64,000 nt of DNA. It comes from Arachis hypogaea (Eukaryota; Streptophyta; Magnoliopsida; Fabales; Fabaceae). The number at the start of each line of letters is the position of its first letter. Positions within the stretch are counted from its first letter, which is position 1. The stretch spans positions 155,564,699 through 155,628,698 of the forward strand of contig NC_092050.1 in assembly GCF_003086295.3 (NCBI RefSeq). The letters are read 5' to 3'. Shown one piece after another: positions 24,523-36,217 of this stretch. The notes under the pieces are model-generated. The model saw only the letters and a list, made by a program, of their open reading frames with translations, ran no database searches and was not told the origin of the DNA. Both the position numbers and the translations under genes were made by a program.

Positions 24523-25430
24523 ATGTAACTTGTTTGGTTTGCACTACTTGAGTTTGCTTACTTGAATATCTATGCTTATTTGTTATATTTGCTATGTTTG
24601 AATATCTGCTTGTACTTGCGTTGTCTGCGTTGTCTGTCTGTTCATCGGTGTTTTGGAGGATTGGAGAAAGAGATGAAGAGCTTAGGGGTTAAGTTAGGAA
24701 GTTAGACAGAACCAGGAATCCTTAGATATCTCACTCTGTTTATGGTTTAAAATATTAGTTTTAAGTTTGAATCTATTATCGAAAATTCTAGGATTGCCTT
24801 CGGCTTTCCTGGGGCTTTATATGTTAGTTATGTGGGCATCGTTACCAAATTGAGAACCTCCGGTTCTCATCCCATACATATTTTGTGGTTTTCAGATGCA
24901 GGACGTGAGGCACCTCGCTGAGGCATACTGGAAGCTTCTGATAGCGGAAATCCTTGTCTTTGGGGCTTTATTTTGGATATATGTACATATGTAGATACTT
25001 TTATCTCCACTGCTTATGTATGCGACATAGTAACTTCCTCTTAGAGGTTATTTTGGAGAAATAGGTTCTGTAACTCTGTAGTTTTGGTTTATTCTTGGGT
25101 TCTCTTATATATATGTTATATACTTAAGTGTTCAAGCCGATTTATCTTCGCGAGCCGAGTCTTGAGCTTTGATATTTGTACCTTGGAACTCCCTTTCAGT
25201 TATATCTATATTAGCTTCTTTTATCTTTTCCGTTTATCGCTTACGTAGCGTGAATGTTGCACTTTTCGTTTTAACATTTTTTATTTTAACTTTTCCTCAA
25301 AGGCTCCTAGTTATAAATCTTTTCAGTATATTATTTATATAATTTTTTTTTTCTTTTAGAAGTCGTAGCTCCTCGCCACCTCTGTTTTACATCCTAGGTG
25401 TAAAGCTCTGTGTGGTAGGGTGTTACATTA

Positions 25431-25442
25431 TGGTATCAGAGC
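25431..25442 (+). other. Primer binding site, initiator Met tRNA type
   Basis: TGGTATCAGAGC, complementary to the 3' end of plant initiator methionine tRNA, 3 nt after the 5' LTR. This is where minus-strand DNA synthesis would start. Confidence 0.92.
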
Positions 25443-25643
25443 AGTTTGTTCCTGTAGAGCCTGAGGGACAGACTGACTATGCTTCTGAGCATACTCTGAG
25501 TTGTGTTTACGAGCTATTTAGGATATCTAATTGAAAAACATAGTATAATGTTCATGAGTTTGCATTTGGAACTTTGAAGCGCTAGACTTGCGATATTGAG
25601 ACTGATCACCTTGATATCACTTGTTTTGTGTGAACAGGACCAA

Positions 25644-26660
25644 ATGGCGACTCGTAGATGCGGTCGCAGGCAAGGGGGAGGTAGGAATCAAAATGAGGAA
25701 CACGAGACTAATCTGAACAACCCCGCAAACTTCATGGCTGCCCTGGAGAACATGGCTGCGGCTATGCAGGCCACAGCTGCTGCTTTAGAAAATCAAGCTA
25801 ATAATGGAAATGGTGGAAACGGAAATGATGGGCCGATAACCTTAGCCACTTTTCTGAAGGTACATCCCTCGTCCTTTAGAGGGACCACAGACCCTACTGA
25901 AGTTGATAACTGGCTCCGAGCAATAGAGGGGGCTTGCAAGCTCAGCAGGTTCCTGAGGAATAATGGGTGGAGTTCGCGACCTACCAACTACAGGATGAAG
26001 CCCAATACTGGTGGCAAGGAACACAATATATTCTACAACCAGAAGGCACTATGATATCTTGGAGTGTGTTTCGGACTGAGTTCCACAGAAAATACTTTCC
26101 TAATTCAGTGAGAAACGCTAAGGAGCTTGAGCTGCTGCAGTTAAAACAGGGTCAATTGTCTGTTGTGGAGTACACAAATAAATTTGAGGAACTGTACCGG
26201 TTTTTTCGAATTTGTCAGGGTGCTCTGGAAGACTTTGAGGAGTGGAAATGTATCAAATATGAAGGAGGACTCTGGAATGATATTCTAAGCTCAGTTGGGC
26301 CTATGGAGATTCGAACTTTCTCTGAATTGGTAAACAAGAGCCGTGTTGCTGAGGATTGTGTGAGAAAGGCGGCTTTGGATAAGGATGACCATCAGACGTT
26401 TGTTAGGAGAGATTGGGACAGAAACTTTGCACCGAGGGGCCAAGAGTTTAAGAAAAGTGGTAGTCACTGGAGGAATGATAAAGGGAAGTAAGTAACTAAT
26501 TACTCAGAGGATATGAGGTGCCAAAGGTGCGGAAGTTTCCACCCGAATAGGCCGTGCCGAAAGGGTTTAAGACTGTGTTACAAATGCGGGATGCCAGGTC
26601 ATATCTCTAAGGACTGTCCCCATCGGAGAACTCAGGACGCCGATCGGGCGTAGTCACCAG
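25644..26660 (+). pseudogene. Gypsy gag (capsid) with zinc knuckle, broken
   Basis: Gag packages retrotransposon RNA into virus-like particles. The chosen start is MATRRCGRRQGG at 25644. A Gln/Asn/Ala-rich head leads to FLKVHPSSFRGTTDPTEVDN and WLRAIE. A frameshift near 25968 moves the frame to FATYQLQDEAQYWWQG, then WSVFRTEFHRKYFP and LLQLKQGQLSVVEYTNKFEEL, the retrotransposon gag core. A stop at about 26490 precedes a CCHC knuckle (CYKCGMPGHISKDC, about 26579-26620), and a further stop follows. The reading frame then loses similarity. At least one frameshift and two stops make it inactive. Confidence 0.92.
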
Positions 26661-28546
26661 GCGGAGGTAATCACGAAATTGCTAATATAAATTTACTTGC
26701 TTATGATGATTTTGGGATGCCACAATTAATTTTAGTTTATGACAGAGATGAGGACTTTGAGTTAAAGGTGTCAGGCTTTACCGATGACTTGAATGCACAT
26801 ATACTAATTTCTTAACTTATAACGGCTAAATTTAAAATTCTTCTTTTTTTTTTCCTTGCCGCTGGATGGTTTGAACGGGATACCAACATACCACGTATCA
26901 CGGGATTATTTTAAATATTCAAATCAATTTTTACCATAGTATTTATGTCAATAAATCTTCATGACTCAACCCATCCTTTCTTTCAGAAGTTGTACCAGGG
27001 TGCTATCTCGGATTTATTCCTAAACGATAGTCTGATCATTCTCTGAACTCAATTCCTAACGCACATGAATCTGTCCTTTCAGCGGTGAGCTTGACCTTGT
27101 TACGATATGAATAAATGATCCATGAATTTTGAAAATTTTTTGAAAATGCAGTACTCTCCTTCGTAACCTTACTATGTTTAGTCACCATGCTATACATCCT
27201 TCTGCTTTTTAGTAAATACCCATGTGTTGTTTGAACACTTTTAAGTTTAAGATCCTTTTTGAAATCAACTCAAACTTAGTTAATACCTCGTACAACTCCT
27301 TGATATAATAATCATGACGCTAGCTCCTTCAAGCAAGAATTCGGGACGCGGGAGATGAGGAGTATAAGCATGCGACATCAAGCGGAGTTTGGAACCTTAG
27401 TTCTTACCGACTGCATTTCCTGGGATTAAGTCGACACGCTAGGATATACCGTGTATACAGACACCTGAATGCAAAAGAGAGCCTTCGAACCTCAAGAAGA
27501 AGATCAACCTTAAAGCTAGCATTCGTGATACTTGAACTTAGCAAATCACTCGAAAACACTGTAAAGTATTGTCGAAGGACTCTGGGGGCACGTAGAGGAA
27601 ACGTCGTTGTGTGGTGATGGACACTCTCAGCAGAAAGTCTCCAAGTGCTGTATGAAGGACAAATAAGGAGAAGTAAACATTAAGTAAGTGGCATTCTAAA
27701 GTGGAGAGTTGAGGTATTAGTTGGAGGCATTAGATGGGATCGATTACGAGTTTCAAGAAATTGTAAGATCGAGAGAGTTTGGGAAGTACAGTAAGAGGAT
27801 AAGGAACTATCAAAAATGTTGAAGTCTGTTGACCAAGGGAGTCAAGAAAAGAGCGAGAAGGATAGGGAAAAAGTGTAGAGGGTTAAAGAGAGGACTTATA
27901 TACCAAATATCAGGAGTTTGAGGCAGGGTGCTAATTGCTTCTGTATTAATGTGGACCCGAAGAAGTTAAGTGTTTTAGATATTGGATTGATAGCCAAAAC
28001 AACAAAAAGGGACTAAATGAAATTTGAGTTAAGAGTTCTAATTGTGCAAAGCCGTCAGAGAAATTCCGCCAACCAGAGAGGGAACCTAGAGAGTCAAAGA
28101 GAAGCTGTGTATTCTTGAAAACTACTTTGACAACTGATAACAGATGAGCAATCAACATAAAAAAGTCTAACCCGAAGTATGTTGGGCTGTTTGATGTATT
28201 AAAACAAACTGAACTAGTAGTATCTCAAGTGTTTTTATTACCGTACTTTTGAATCTGCGCAACGGATTCCTTACCTTGCAGCTCTGGAAATGTATTTCTC
28301 CAAGCAACTTATGTCCGAGAACCTTAACCAGTTCAGTTCAAGAAGATCTAGAATTTCGAATGACTCCAATTAGGATTGACAATGTCAACATTAAGAAACT
28401 CCGAAGATAGGAGGTCTCATTAGTAAAGGCAACATGAGAATCAAGCCGAAGAGGAGAAGCATGCCGGAGGATATTTGAACAGGGATGAGAGAGAACTAAC
28501 CACGCTTGGTCGTAAGTAGTTGAATTTTGGGAACAAAATTCTAAAT
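26661..28546 (+). other. Gypsy internal region without pol
   Basis: About 1.9 kb between gag and the polypurine tract shows no protease, RT or integrase motif in any frame and many stops. It is not simply a decayed pol that I can read. It may be unrelated sequence acquired in place of pol. Confidence 0.7.
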
Positions 28547-28559
28547 TAGGTGGGTAGGA
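28547..28559 (+). other. Polypurine tract
   Basis: TAGGTGGGTAGGA directly before the 3' LTR start TGTAAAAC. It is preceded by GGGAACAAAATTC, a sequence usual at this place in gypsy elements. Confidence 0.8.
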
Positions 28560-28811
28560 TGTAAAACGCGCAAAATTAATAAATAATTAGCTAATAAATT
28601 AATTATTAATAAAAAAATTAGAAAATGGGATTTATAGTTTAATGAGGTAGAGCTAATTAAAATAAGAATTCTGACACTAATTTTAAAGAATCTAGCCCAA
28701 AATTGAGCCAAACGGACCGAACCGATTAAACCGGACCCAAGTGGACCCAAGCCCACCAACCTAGCCCCATGTATGTAAGCTTGAAATCAAGCTTTCTTCT
28801 TCATTCATGCT

Positions 28812-29006
28812 TAGGGATGGCAAAAACCCCCGGCGGGGCGGGTATCCGCGGGGATTTACTCGCCGGGGGCGGATATGGGGAGGATTTTCTACCTGCGGGG
28901 ACGGGGACGGGGCCCCGTTTATTAAACAGGGCGGGGGCGGGGATAGAGGTACCCGCCCCGTGGAGACCCGTTTAATCCCCGAATGTGTAAAAAGACTATA
29001 ATACCC

Positions 29007-29049
<43 letters not shown>

Positions 29050-30207
29050 TATGAGGGAAGCTGAAAACCCTAGCCGCACTAACAACTCACAATTCACAAA
29101 CTCAAATCTGAAGTCCCTCAACCTCAAACCTCCCCCTGCCCCTGTCCTCTCAGACACGTGAACGGCGGCTCAACGTCACGGTCTCACCATCACCACCGCC
29201 AACCGCCACCTCCTAACCCATCAGTCCTTCACCGCTACTTCCCACACCTCAGTCCCTCACCACCACCTCTCAGTCTCTCACGCAGTCAAGTCACGCTTCA
29301 CCGTCACGCACACTGCAACAGCCAACAGGGAGTCCGTCATCTTTGTCGTCGTCGCGTCTTCCCATTGTCGCAAGTTCGTCGGTCATCGCGCATTTGCAGT
29401 TCGTCCCCTCTTCACTGGTCGTCGCGCCTTCGCCGGTCATCGCCTCTTCGCCGGCCGTTGCCTTTTCTCCTCGTGTAAGTCACAGAACTCTGATTTTCAT
29501 TGTTTATTTTGATTTTGAAGCATTTGTCTGATTCTGATTTATGAAATTTTTTTTGTTTATTTTGATGTTGAAGCATTTGTGTTTATGATTATGATGATTC
29601 TTGTTATGATTATGCTAATTCTGATTATGAAATTTTTCTAATTCATTTTGATTTTATTTTCTTTGCTTTATTTTGATTTTAAAGCATTTGTGTTTATGAT
29701 TATGCTAATTCTGATTATGGAATTTTGATTTTGAAGCATTTGTTGAGTTATTATACGATTTTAACTCTAAATTGTTTTCTTTTTTATGTAGGATTCAAGT
29801 AAATCGAAATTTACCATCACTAAGAATGAAAGGAGGATTTAGAATTATGTTTTTACAATGTGATGAACTTTGTTTGGTTGTTTATAGATATGTTTAGTTG
29901 TTTATGGAATATTTGATTGTTTTATGAATATGTTTGAATGTTTTTGTTTGTTGGTTATTACTATTTAAGTCTTTAAAGACAATAGAAATTATGTTTGTAA
30001 TGACAATTGAGAATTATCTTTGTTTTTTTTAAATATTTTCTAACTTTTTCTTTCATTTTTTTTAATTTTTATTATTTTTTACAAAAATCCACGGAGACCC
30101 ATGTCCCCGGCGGATATGGAGTCCCCGCTACCCGTCGCGGGGACAGATATTGGGGACGGGGGGCGGGGGGCATGTCCTCGCCCCATAGGGACCCGTTGCC
30201 ATCCCTA
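28812..30207. mobile_element. hAT-type DNA transposon, non-autonomous, 1,396 bp
   Basis: Terminal inverted repeats TAGGGATGGCAA...TTGCCATCCCTA are bracketed by the 8-bp duplication TTCATGCT (28804-28811, 30208-30215). The uninterrupted site is in the 5' LTR near 21990-22010. Both subterminal regions are very rich in CGGGG/CCCCG runs that can pair with each other. The interior (29050-29960) looks like a leader plus intron-like AT-rich DNA with an (AT)n run at 29010-29048. Ser/Pro/His-rich frames there have no transposase motif. It is probably an internally deleted derivative. Confidence 0.93.
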
Positions 30208-30658
30208 TTCATGCTTCTGTCTGCAGAGAAGAAAGGGAAGGGAAGCAAACATAAAACCCCTGCCACTCAAATATTCAATCTTCCATAACTTTTGATCTGT
30301 AGCTCCGATTGACGAGCCGTTGGTGGCCACATGTTCGTCTCGAAGTTATCTTCAATTCTATTCAAATAAAGTGGTAAGTATTTCTATAATTTGCACCTAG
30401 TTCTCTGTGCCCTCTTTCTTCATGAAATTGGTTTGAGTTTTAAGTATTTTTGATGATTTTGATGGTTTAGGTTATAACATCTCAAATTTTTGAAAAAATT
30501 AAATAATAAATTATTTATGATTATTATTTTATTTAAAAAAATATTTTTTTTAAAATAATTTAATTAAATTTTATGATATTTTAAATTCAAAATCTATTAG
30601 AATTTTTAAATTATTTTTATTATAATGAGATATTTAAAAAAAAATAAAAAAATTATAC

Positions 30659-30699
<41 letters not shown>

Positions 30700-31929
30700 C
30701 CCTTGGCGGAATGCCATGTGGGAAGGAAGAAATGAAGGAAAGCCACCAAAGTGGCTTAATAAGCATACATATATATTTATAAACGTGACACATTATGTTA
30801 TTCATTAAGTACCATCATCAATTTTTGCTTCATTGTTTCTTCTTACCGAACCATAAGCAAAGGAAATAAGAGAGAGACCGAAGCTTGCCGTGAAAAACTT
30901 TTGACCTTCTCGCTTCGATTTCTTGAGATTCGTAACTCCAATAAAAAATATAATCCGATAAAAATGTCCGTATCCTCCTTCTTTACGTGTTGGTGTCACT
31001 TTTGATCGGTGAAAGTCAATGGTGACGTAGCTCCTCTACCCTTTGAGTTCGACCAACTGGAGTTCTAGGAGGTACAGACGATTCTGGACGTTTTCTTCTT
31101 CAGCAGCTCGGTCAGAAAGCTTCTTCGGAGCTTTCGATGATTTTGATTTCATACGAAGGTAGAAGATTTATTTCAAAATTAACTGTTTTAATTTACGAAT
31201 GCCATTGAAGTTTAGTGAGTAACTGCAAATAATTTATAAATGTCTCGTTTAATTAATTGATGAAAATTGATGAAATTGAGATTCTTAGTGATTGTGAATA
31301 TAATTGAATGTGATGAAATTGGTTGAATTGTGGCTGTGATTATGACTGGTTTCGTTGTTGTGGGTGATTAACTGGTGAGATTGGTTTTGGTTTGATTTGT
31401 TGGTATTGAATTGAGTTATTGAAAATGATTGGAAAAAAAATTGAGAATGGTTCGGTTGGGACCCGAAAAGGGTGATGAAGTCCAATTTTAAGGGGAGATG
31501 CTGTCCAATTTTTGTAAAAATATACTAAAAGTGATTTTTATTTTAAAAATCTCTGAATTTTATTAAAATAGAAACTGACTTAGCTTTAAAGAAAACGTTT
31601 TAATTATTGAAAACTATTTGATTTCGATTTGTTATAGAAAGTCTTATTTTTAGTTTGATTTATTAAGAAAGTATAAGGTTTTGCATTCAGTTTTTTTGAG
31701 AATAGAGTTTGTTTCAAGTTATGATTTGAGTTCGGTTTGTTAAGAGAAAGAAGGAAAGAGGAAAGAGAATACGGCATGTGTGATTATGAAATGAATAAAA
31801 GGTCACGAGAGGGTGACGAAAAGTAACTAGTTAGGGTGCCGATGTGAGAATATTAAGTCGTGGGCTTTATGTGTGAATGATTGTGCAGGGATGCCCGTGT
31901 GTATGGAATGGCTTCCAGGAGAAAGTGGC

Positions 31930-32043
31930 ACATGCTTCAGCTGGAGAATCAGCGCCTGCAAGTACTTACAGAGGTCATGTTCGGCATACTTCAGCTGGAG
32001 AATCAACGCCTGCAAGAAGTAGAAACTTGCAGAGGTTATGCCG
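31930..32043 (+). repeat. Two tandem hairpin units in the second LTR
   Basis: Unit 1 (31930-31980) has outer arms ACATG/CATGT and an inner CTGCAAG..CTTACAG with one mismatch. Unit 2 (31982-32043) has CGGCAT/ATGCCG and a perfect CTGCAAG/CTTGCAG (32010-32016, 32026-32032). CTTCAGCTGGAGAATCA is shared by both units. Outer arms differ between units yet pair within each. Confidence 0.75.
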
Positions 32044-32096
32044 CTGGAATGCCTTATCTGACTTGCGAGTCGGATTGCGTCGGGTGCGGGTCGAAA

Positions 32097-32150
32097 CCGA
32101 CAAATGAACTCATTACATGCGATAGTACTAGACATGCATCATCATTGTTT
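32097..32150 (+). promoter_or_regulatory. Conserved LTR block, second gypsy element
   Basis: CCGACAAATGAACTCATTAC...GACATGCATCATCAT. It matches the block at 19760 and 24473 and again lies directly after the hairpin units. Confidence 0.5.
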
Positions 32151-32885
32151 GCACATTTGCATTTGATTGTGTTTGCTTATCTTGTCTCTTTGTGCTTGTG
32201 CTGTTTGTCTTATTGCTATTTGTTTGTGTGTTGATCTGTTTCCTATGCTATTAGTTTGTGTATTGAGGTGACTGAGAACTGAGGTTGTGATTGAGATTTG
32301 TCTTAAATTCGGAAATTTAAAGAAGGTAATTAATTATATAAAGTAATAGTAAAAAATATTTTCAAAATGTTTGATAAAAATATAGTTTTATTGAGTAAAG
32401 TTAATTATTTGCATTTTATTTCATTACTCTTACGGCATTCCCATTCCCTACTGAGAACGCGTGGTTTGTTCTCACCCCAAAATCTTCACCCTTTTAGTGA
32501 CACAGGTTCGAAGACTCAGTTTGAAGCTGCGGCCGATTATTAGTCTTATTTGAGTTAAGTTTATGTGTTGAGTCGCTTTCCTAGAATTTCCTCGCCTTTG
32601 TTAGTTAAGATTCTATTTTATACAGAGGGATAGGAGTTTTCTCTGAGTTTCATTTGAATTCTTTTGTATGATATTTATTATTCTTACTAACTATGTGACT
32701 AGTATTACTTGGAGATCTTTGATGTATGATTTTAATTAATAGAAACAAAACTTTTTGGCATTTTCTTAAAAATTGAAACGCGAAATTGAACTAAAGACTC
32801 AATATTAAATAGTAAATACGGAAAACAGGTCAGTAACGCCTCACTTTTGGTACGATCATGACGTGCTAAAAATTAGGGTGTTACA

Positions 32886-33799
32886 TTATGGTATCAGAGC
32901 CGTTCATTCCTGTTAGAGCCTTAGGAATGGACTGACTATGCTTTACTGCATACTCTGAGTGTCTGTCATGCAGTAGGACTTGTCTTAATGACAAGAGTTT
33001 GAGTTTTAGATACATGACTGTCTATTTATTAATGCTCTTAGTCGACCGTTGCATCTCTCATGGTATTAGGTCTGGCCAACTTAATACTGATGATTTATGT
33101 ATTGGAACACTAATGGATTATCATAGACGAAATAGAAGTAATTAGTAACGCTAATTACGGGGTTTGGGGAATGCTAGAGGTTGCGTCTCGAGGTTACTCG
33201 GCTACGTGTTTTGGACTCTGCTAGTCTCATGTGATTTGTTCCTTTATAGTTTACCTTGAAGTTCATATTCGAGATTTCTTTCTTGAAAAGTAGTTTGCTT
33301 ATTCTCCAATCATGTTCCCTGTTCATATGCATTCTCGATGATCTTAAAGGCATATGTCTGCTTTCCTTGAAATGCAATTTGGTTGTTCGCTTCATGTCTT
33401 ACGTCTCATGAATATCCCTACCGGATTGTATCCTTGGTATCTTCTTGATGTTCTTGTCTTAACTTTATATTGGGAAGAAGCTTTGATTTGATTTGTTCCA
33501 TATCTGATTGTATTCTTAAACATTTTCTTAAATTTCTATAAACCCCGTCCATAAATTTTGTTCTTCTCTTCCTAAGTTTGATATCCTTTTAGGTAACTCA
33601 AGCTTGTTTTAGAGTAACTTGCAATTCCTCAAGCTTGGATAACTATCTTGTGTTGTTTAAATTCTTTTCTTGGCTTATGTATTCTTTGATTTAATTTTGG
33701 ACTTGTTGAAGTTTAAGCAGTTGGAGTTCTGAAGTTAGTATGAATCTTTTTATCTTATATCAATTTTCGAGAGCGAAAATTTTTATAAGGTGGGTAAGA
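32886..33799 (+). other. Empty internal domain of the second gypsy element
   Basis: 914 bp from primer site to polypurine tract with no gag or pol motif in any frame. A 73-codon Arg/Lys-rich frame on the minus strand has no family resemblance and I regard it as chance. Confidence 0.75.
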
Positions 33800-33988
33800 T
33801 ATAACATCCCAAGTTTTTGAAAAAATTAAATAATAAATTATTTATGATTTATTATTTTATTTAAATTTTTTTCTAAAAATAATTAAATTAAATTTTATGA
33901 TATTTTGAGTTTAAAATCTATTAGAATTTTTAAATTATTTTTATTATAATGAGATATTTAAAAAAAATAGAAATAAAAGAATTATACT

Positions 33989-35181
33989 CAACAATAAATT
34001 ATTAAACTTTTATTTATTTGTCCACTACGATTTGAAATTTTTTTGAGTAGTATATGATAATAATATTTATTTGCCCCCACTAAATTATTAAATTTGACCC
34101 CATAATAATTTTTTACTCAACTTTTGGTACTTCATAGTCAATTTAAAAATTTCATATTAGATGTCATTAGAATGATCAATTCTCAATTTAAATAAAATTT
34201 GTGTTTTTTTCTTAGAAATCATCTCAAAAGAGTGTTATTTATCTTTTTTTATATTAGTTTTAATTTTTTTCTGTAACTACATTAATTGAAAGAACTTTTT
34301 CAACTATGAATCTCAATAAGAATTGACTTCTAATTGTATAAGAAGTAAATTTTTAAATAAGTATTTACTTATATATATGTAAAAGAAATACTACACATTC
34401 AAGTCTTTTTATGAACTAAGTCTAAACAAGTTAAACAATAAAACTTAAAATAATATTAGTCATAACTGATTTTTGTTGTCTTAGACAAATTTAATTGGAC
34501 TTGGTTAACAAAAAAATATGAATATGTAGCATTATCCTATATAAAAAGATAGATATTTATAAGGGTAAAGTATATTTTTTGTCTCGAAAGTTTGGCAAAA
34601 GTTTTAAAAATACCCCTAAGTTTTATTTTGTTTCAATTTTGTCCCAAAAATTTTCTATTTACATCAAATATACCCTCGGAAGCTAAATTTTCAAAAAATT
34701 TAAGACCAATATAACAATAATGCATGAAAATTATGCTTGATTTGCTTGTTGTTGAATCGATCTTAAATTTTTTGAAAAATTAGCCGACAGGGGTATATTT
34801 GATGCAAATCGAAAACTTTTGGGATAAAATTGAAACAAAATAAAACTTAAGGATATTTTTGAAACTTTTGTCAAATTTTAAGGACAAAAAATATACTTTA
34901 TCCTATTTATAAATTATTATTTTAATTTATAAAATTAGATATTATAAAAACTAATCATATTATATTTACATCGAAAATAACTACTTGTATATATATATAT
35001 TGAAATAAAAAATACACATTAAAAATAAATTAAACAATACATATATTTATATATGAATACATAATGATTAATAAATAATTTGATAACTAATTTTTATGTA
35101 CACATAATATTTTTATTATAAAAATTATTATATATATATATATATTGCCCCCACTATCAAAATTTTCTGTATCCGTCACTG
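33989..35181. mobile_element. DNA-transposon-derived fragment (hAT-like end)
   Basis: It ends TGTATCCGTCACTG at 35181, the complement of a CAGTGACGGATAC terminus of the kind found on hAT-like elements with TTF-type transposases. TTTGCCCCCACTA occurs at both 34070 and 35146, near each end. No matching terminus was found at the left, and no transposase motif is visible. A MITE is inserted in it (34563-34903). Confidence 0.5.
34563..34903. mobile_element. 341-bp MITE with long inverted arms, 9-bp duplication
   Basis: The ends are GGGTAAAGTATATTTTTTGT and its complement, and the inverted arms continue for over 100 bp each, so it could fold almost end to end. Flanked by the exact 9-mer TATTTATAA (34554-34562, 34904-34912), the size typical of Mutator-like insertion. 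Confidence 0.93.
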
Positions 35182-36217
35182 TGTACCGCCCACCGATTTT
35201 CAAGAGGACGATATTCGGGTTAGCTACCGGATGTGTCGGGCTCTACCAAAATAACCGACACGTGAACTCACGGCCAGTAGAAAAGGCATGCATCATATGT
35301 ATTTATATAACTTGTTTGGTTTGCACTACTTAGATTTGCTTACTTGAATATCTATGCTTATTTGCTATATTTGCTATTTTTGAATATCTACTTGTGCTTG
35401 CCTTGTCTGCTTTGTTTGCTTTGTCTGTCTGTGCATCGGTGTTTTGGAGGATTGGAGAAAGAGATGAAGAGCTTAGGGGTTAAGTTAGGAAGTTAGATAG
35501 AACCAGGAATTCTTAGATACCTCACTCTGTTTATGGTTTAAAATGTTAGTTTTAAGTTTGAATCTATTGCCGGAAGTTCTAGGATTGCCTTTGACTTTTC
35601 TGGGACTTTATATGTTAGTTATGTGGGCACCGTTACCATGCTGAGAACCTCTGGTTCTCATCCCATACATATTTTGTGGTTTTCAGATGCAGGACGTGAG
35701 GCACCTCGCTAAGGTATACTGGAAGCTTCTGATAGCGGAGATCCTTATCTTTGGGGCTTTATTTTGGATATATGTATATATGTAGATACTTTTATCTCCA
35801 CTGCGTTTGTATGCGATATATTAACTTCCTCTTAGAGGTTATTTTGGAGAAATAGGTTCTGTAACTCTGTATTTTGGGTTTATTCTTGGGTTCTCTTATA
35901 TATATGTTATATACTTATGTGCTCAAGATGGTTTATTTTCGCGAGGCAAGTCTTGAGCTTTGATATTTGTACCTTGGAACTCCCTTTCGGTTATATCTAT
36001 ATTAGCTTCTTTTATCTTTTCCATTTATCGCTTACGTAGCGTGAATGTTGCGCTTTTTGTTTTACTGTTTTCGATTTTAACTTTTCCCCAAAAGCTCCTA
36101 ATTATAAATCTTTTCACTATATTATGTATAAAATTTTTCCTTCTTTTAGAAGTCGTAGCGCCTGACCACCTCTATTTTATATTCTAGGTGTAAAGCTTTG
36201 TGTAGTAGGATATTACA

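Larger units (their letters stand above)
21759..25427 (+). repeat. 5' LTR of the gypsy element
   Basis: The LTR begins with a TGTAAAATCCG-like start (CG here) and ends GTGTTACA. It matches 28560-28811, 30208-30472 and 35182-36217 of the 3' LTR. From left to right it holds a promoter-like region with a TATA box (21964), a 3-kb non-coding leader, the hairpin array (24112-24412) and the conserved block (24473-24522). Confidence 0.92.
30473..32885 (+). repeat. 5' LTR of the second gypsy element
   Basis: This 2,413-bp LTR matches the 3' LTR start at 33800-33988. It contains an (ATT)n run at 30658-30698, paired hairpins in a two-unit tandem repeat (31930-31980 and 31982-32043) and the conserved block at 32097-32150. 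Confidence 0.9.
30473..33988 (+). mobile_element. Second Ty3/gypsy element, non-autonomous, 3'-truncated
   Basis: The 5' LTR is 30473-32885 (starts TATAACATCTC, ends GTGTTACA). A primer site TGGTATCAGAGC is at 32889-32900. A 914-bp internal segment has no coding sequence. A purine-rich TAAGGTGGGTAAGA precedes the 3' LTR, which starts TATAACATCCC at 33800 and is cut off at about 33988. Both LTRs start with TA where TG is usual. It lies within the 3' LTR of the first gypsy element. Its target duplication cannot be read because the right side is missing. Confidence 0.88.
21759..36217 (+). mobile_element. Ty3/gypsy long-LTR element, gag-only, with nested insertions
   Basis: The CATAG duplication (21754-21758, 36218-36222) brackets the element, and joining the flanks restores the host sequence at 61341-61370. 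The 5' LTR is 21759-25427 (3,669 bp), the primer site is 25431-25442, gag is from 25644, and the polypurine tract is 28547-28559. The 3' LTR is 28560-36217, broken by other elements. Protease, RT, RNase H and integrase are absent, so it would depend on another element in trans, like elements described as terminal-repeat-with-gag. The first LTR bases are CG instead of TG. Confidence 0.92.
28560..36217 (+). repeat. 3' LTR of the gypsy element, in three pieces
   Basis: The pieces are 28560-28811, 30208-30472 and 35182-36217. The first break is a clean hAT insertion. The second break (30473-35181) replaces about 2.1 kb of LTR (5' LTR equivalent about 22250-24395, including the hairpin array) by a second gypsy element and DNA-transposon sequence, so a deletion accompanied or followed insertion. 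It ends TATTACA before CATAG. Confidence 0.88.

Noticed and set aside
29158..29531. Ser/Pro/His-rich frame in the hAT element, possible transposase start
   Set aside because: Low-complexity sequence with overlapping frames on the same strand and no zinc finger or hAT dimerisation motif.
31827..32234. Several overlapping frames in the second gypsy LTR
   Set aside because: They cover the tandem hairpin units of the LTR on both strands and show no protein motif.
33174..33395. Minus-strand Arg/Lys-rich frame in the second gypsy interior, possible gag remnant
   Set aside because: On the strand opposite to the element and with no gag or zinc-knuckle motif.
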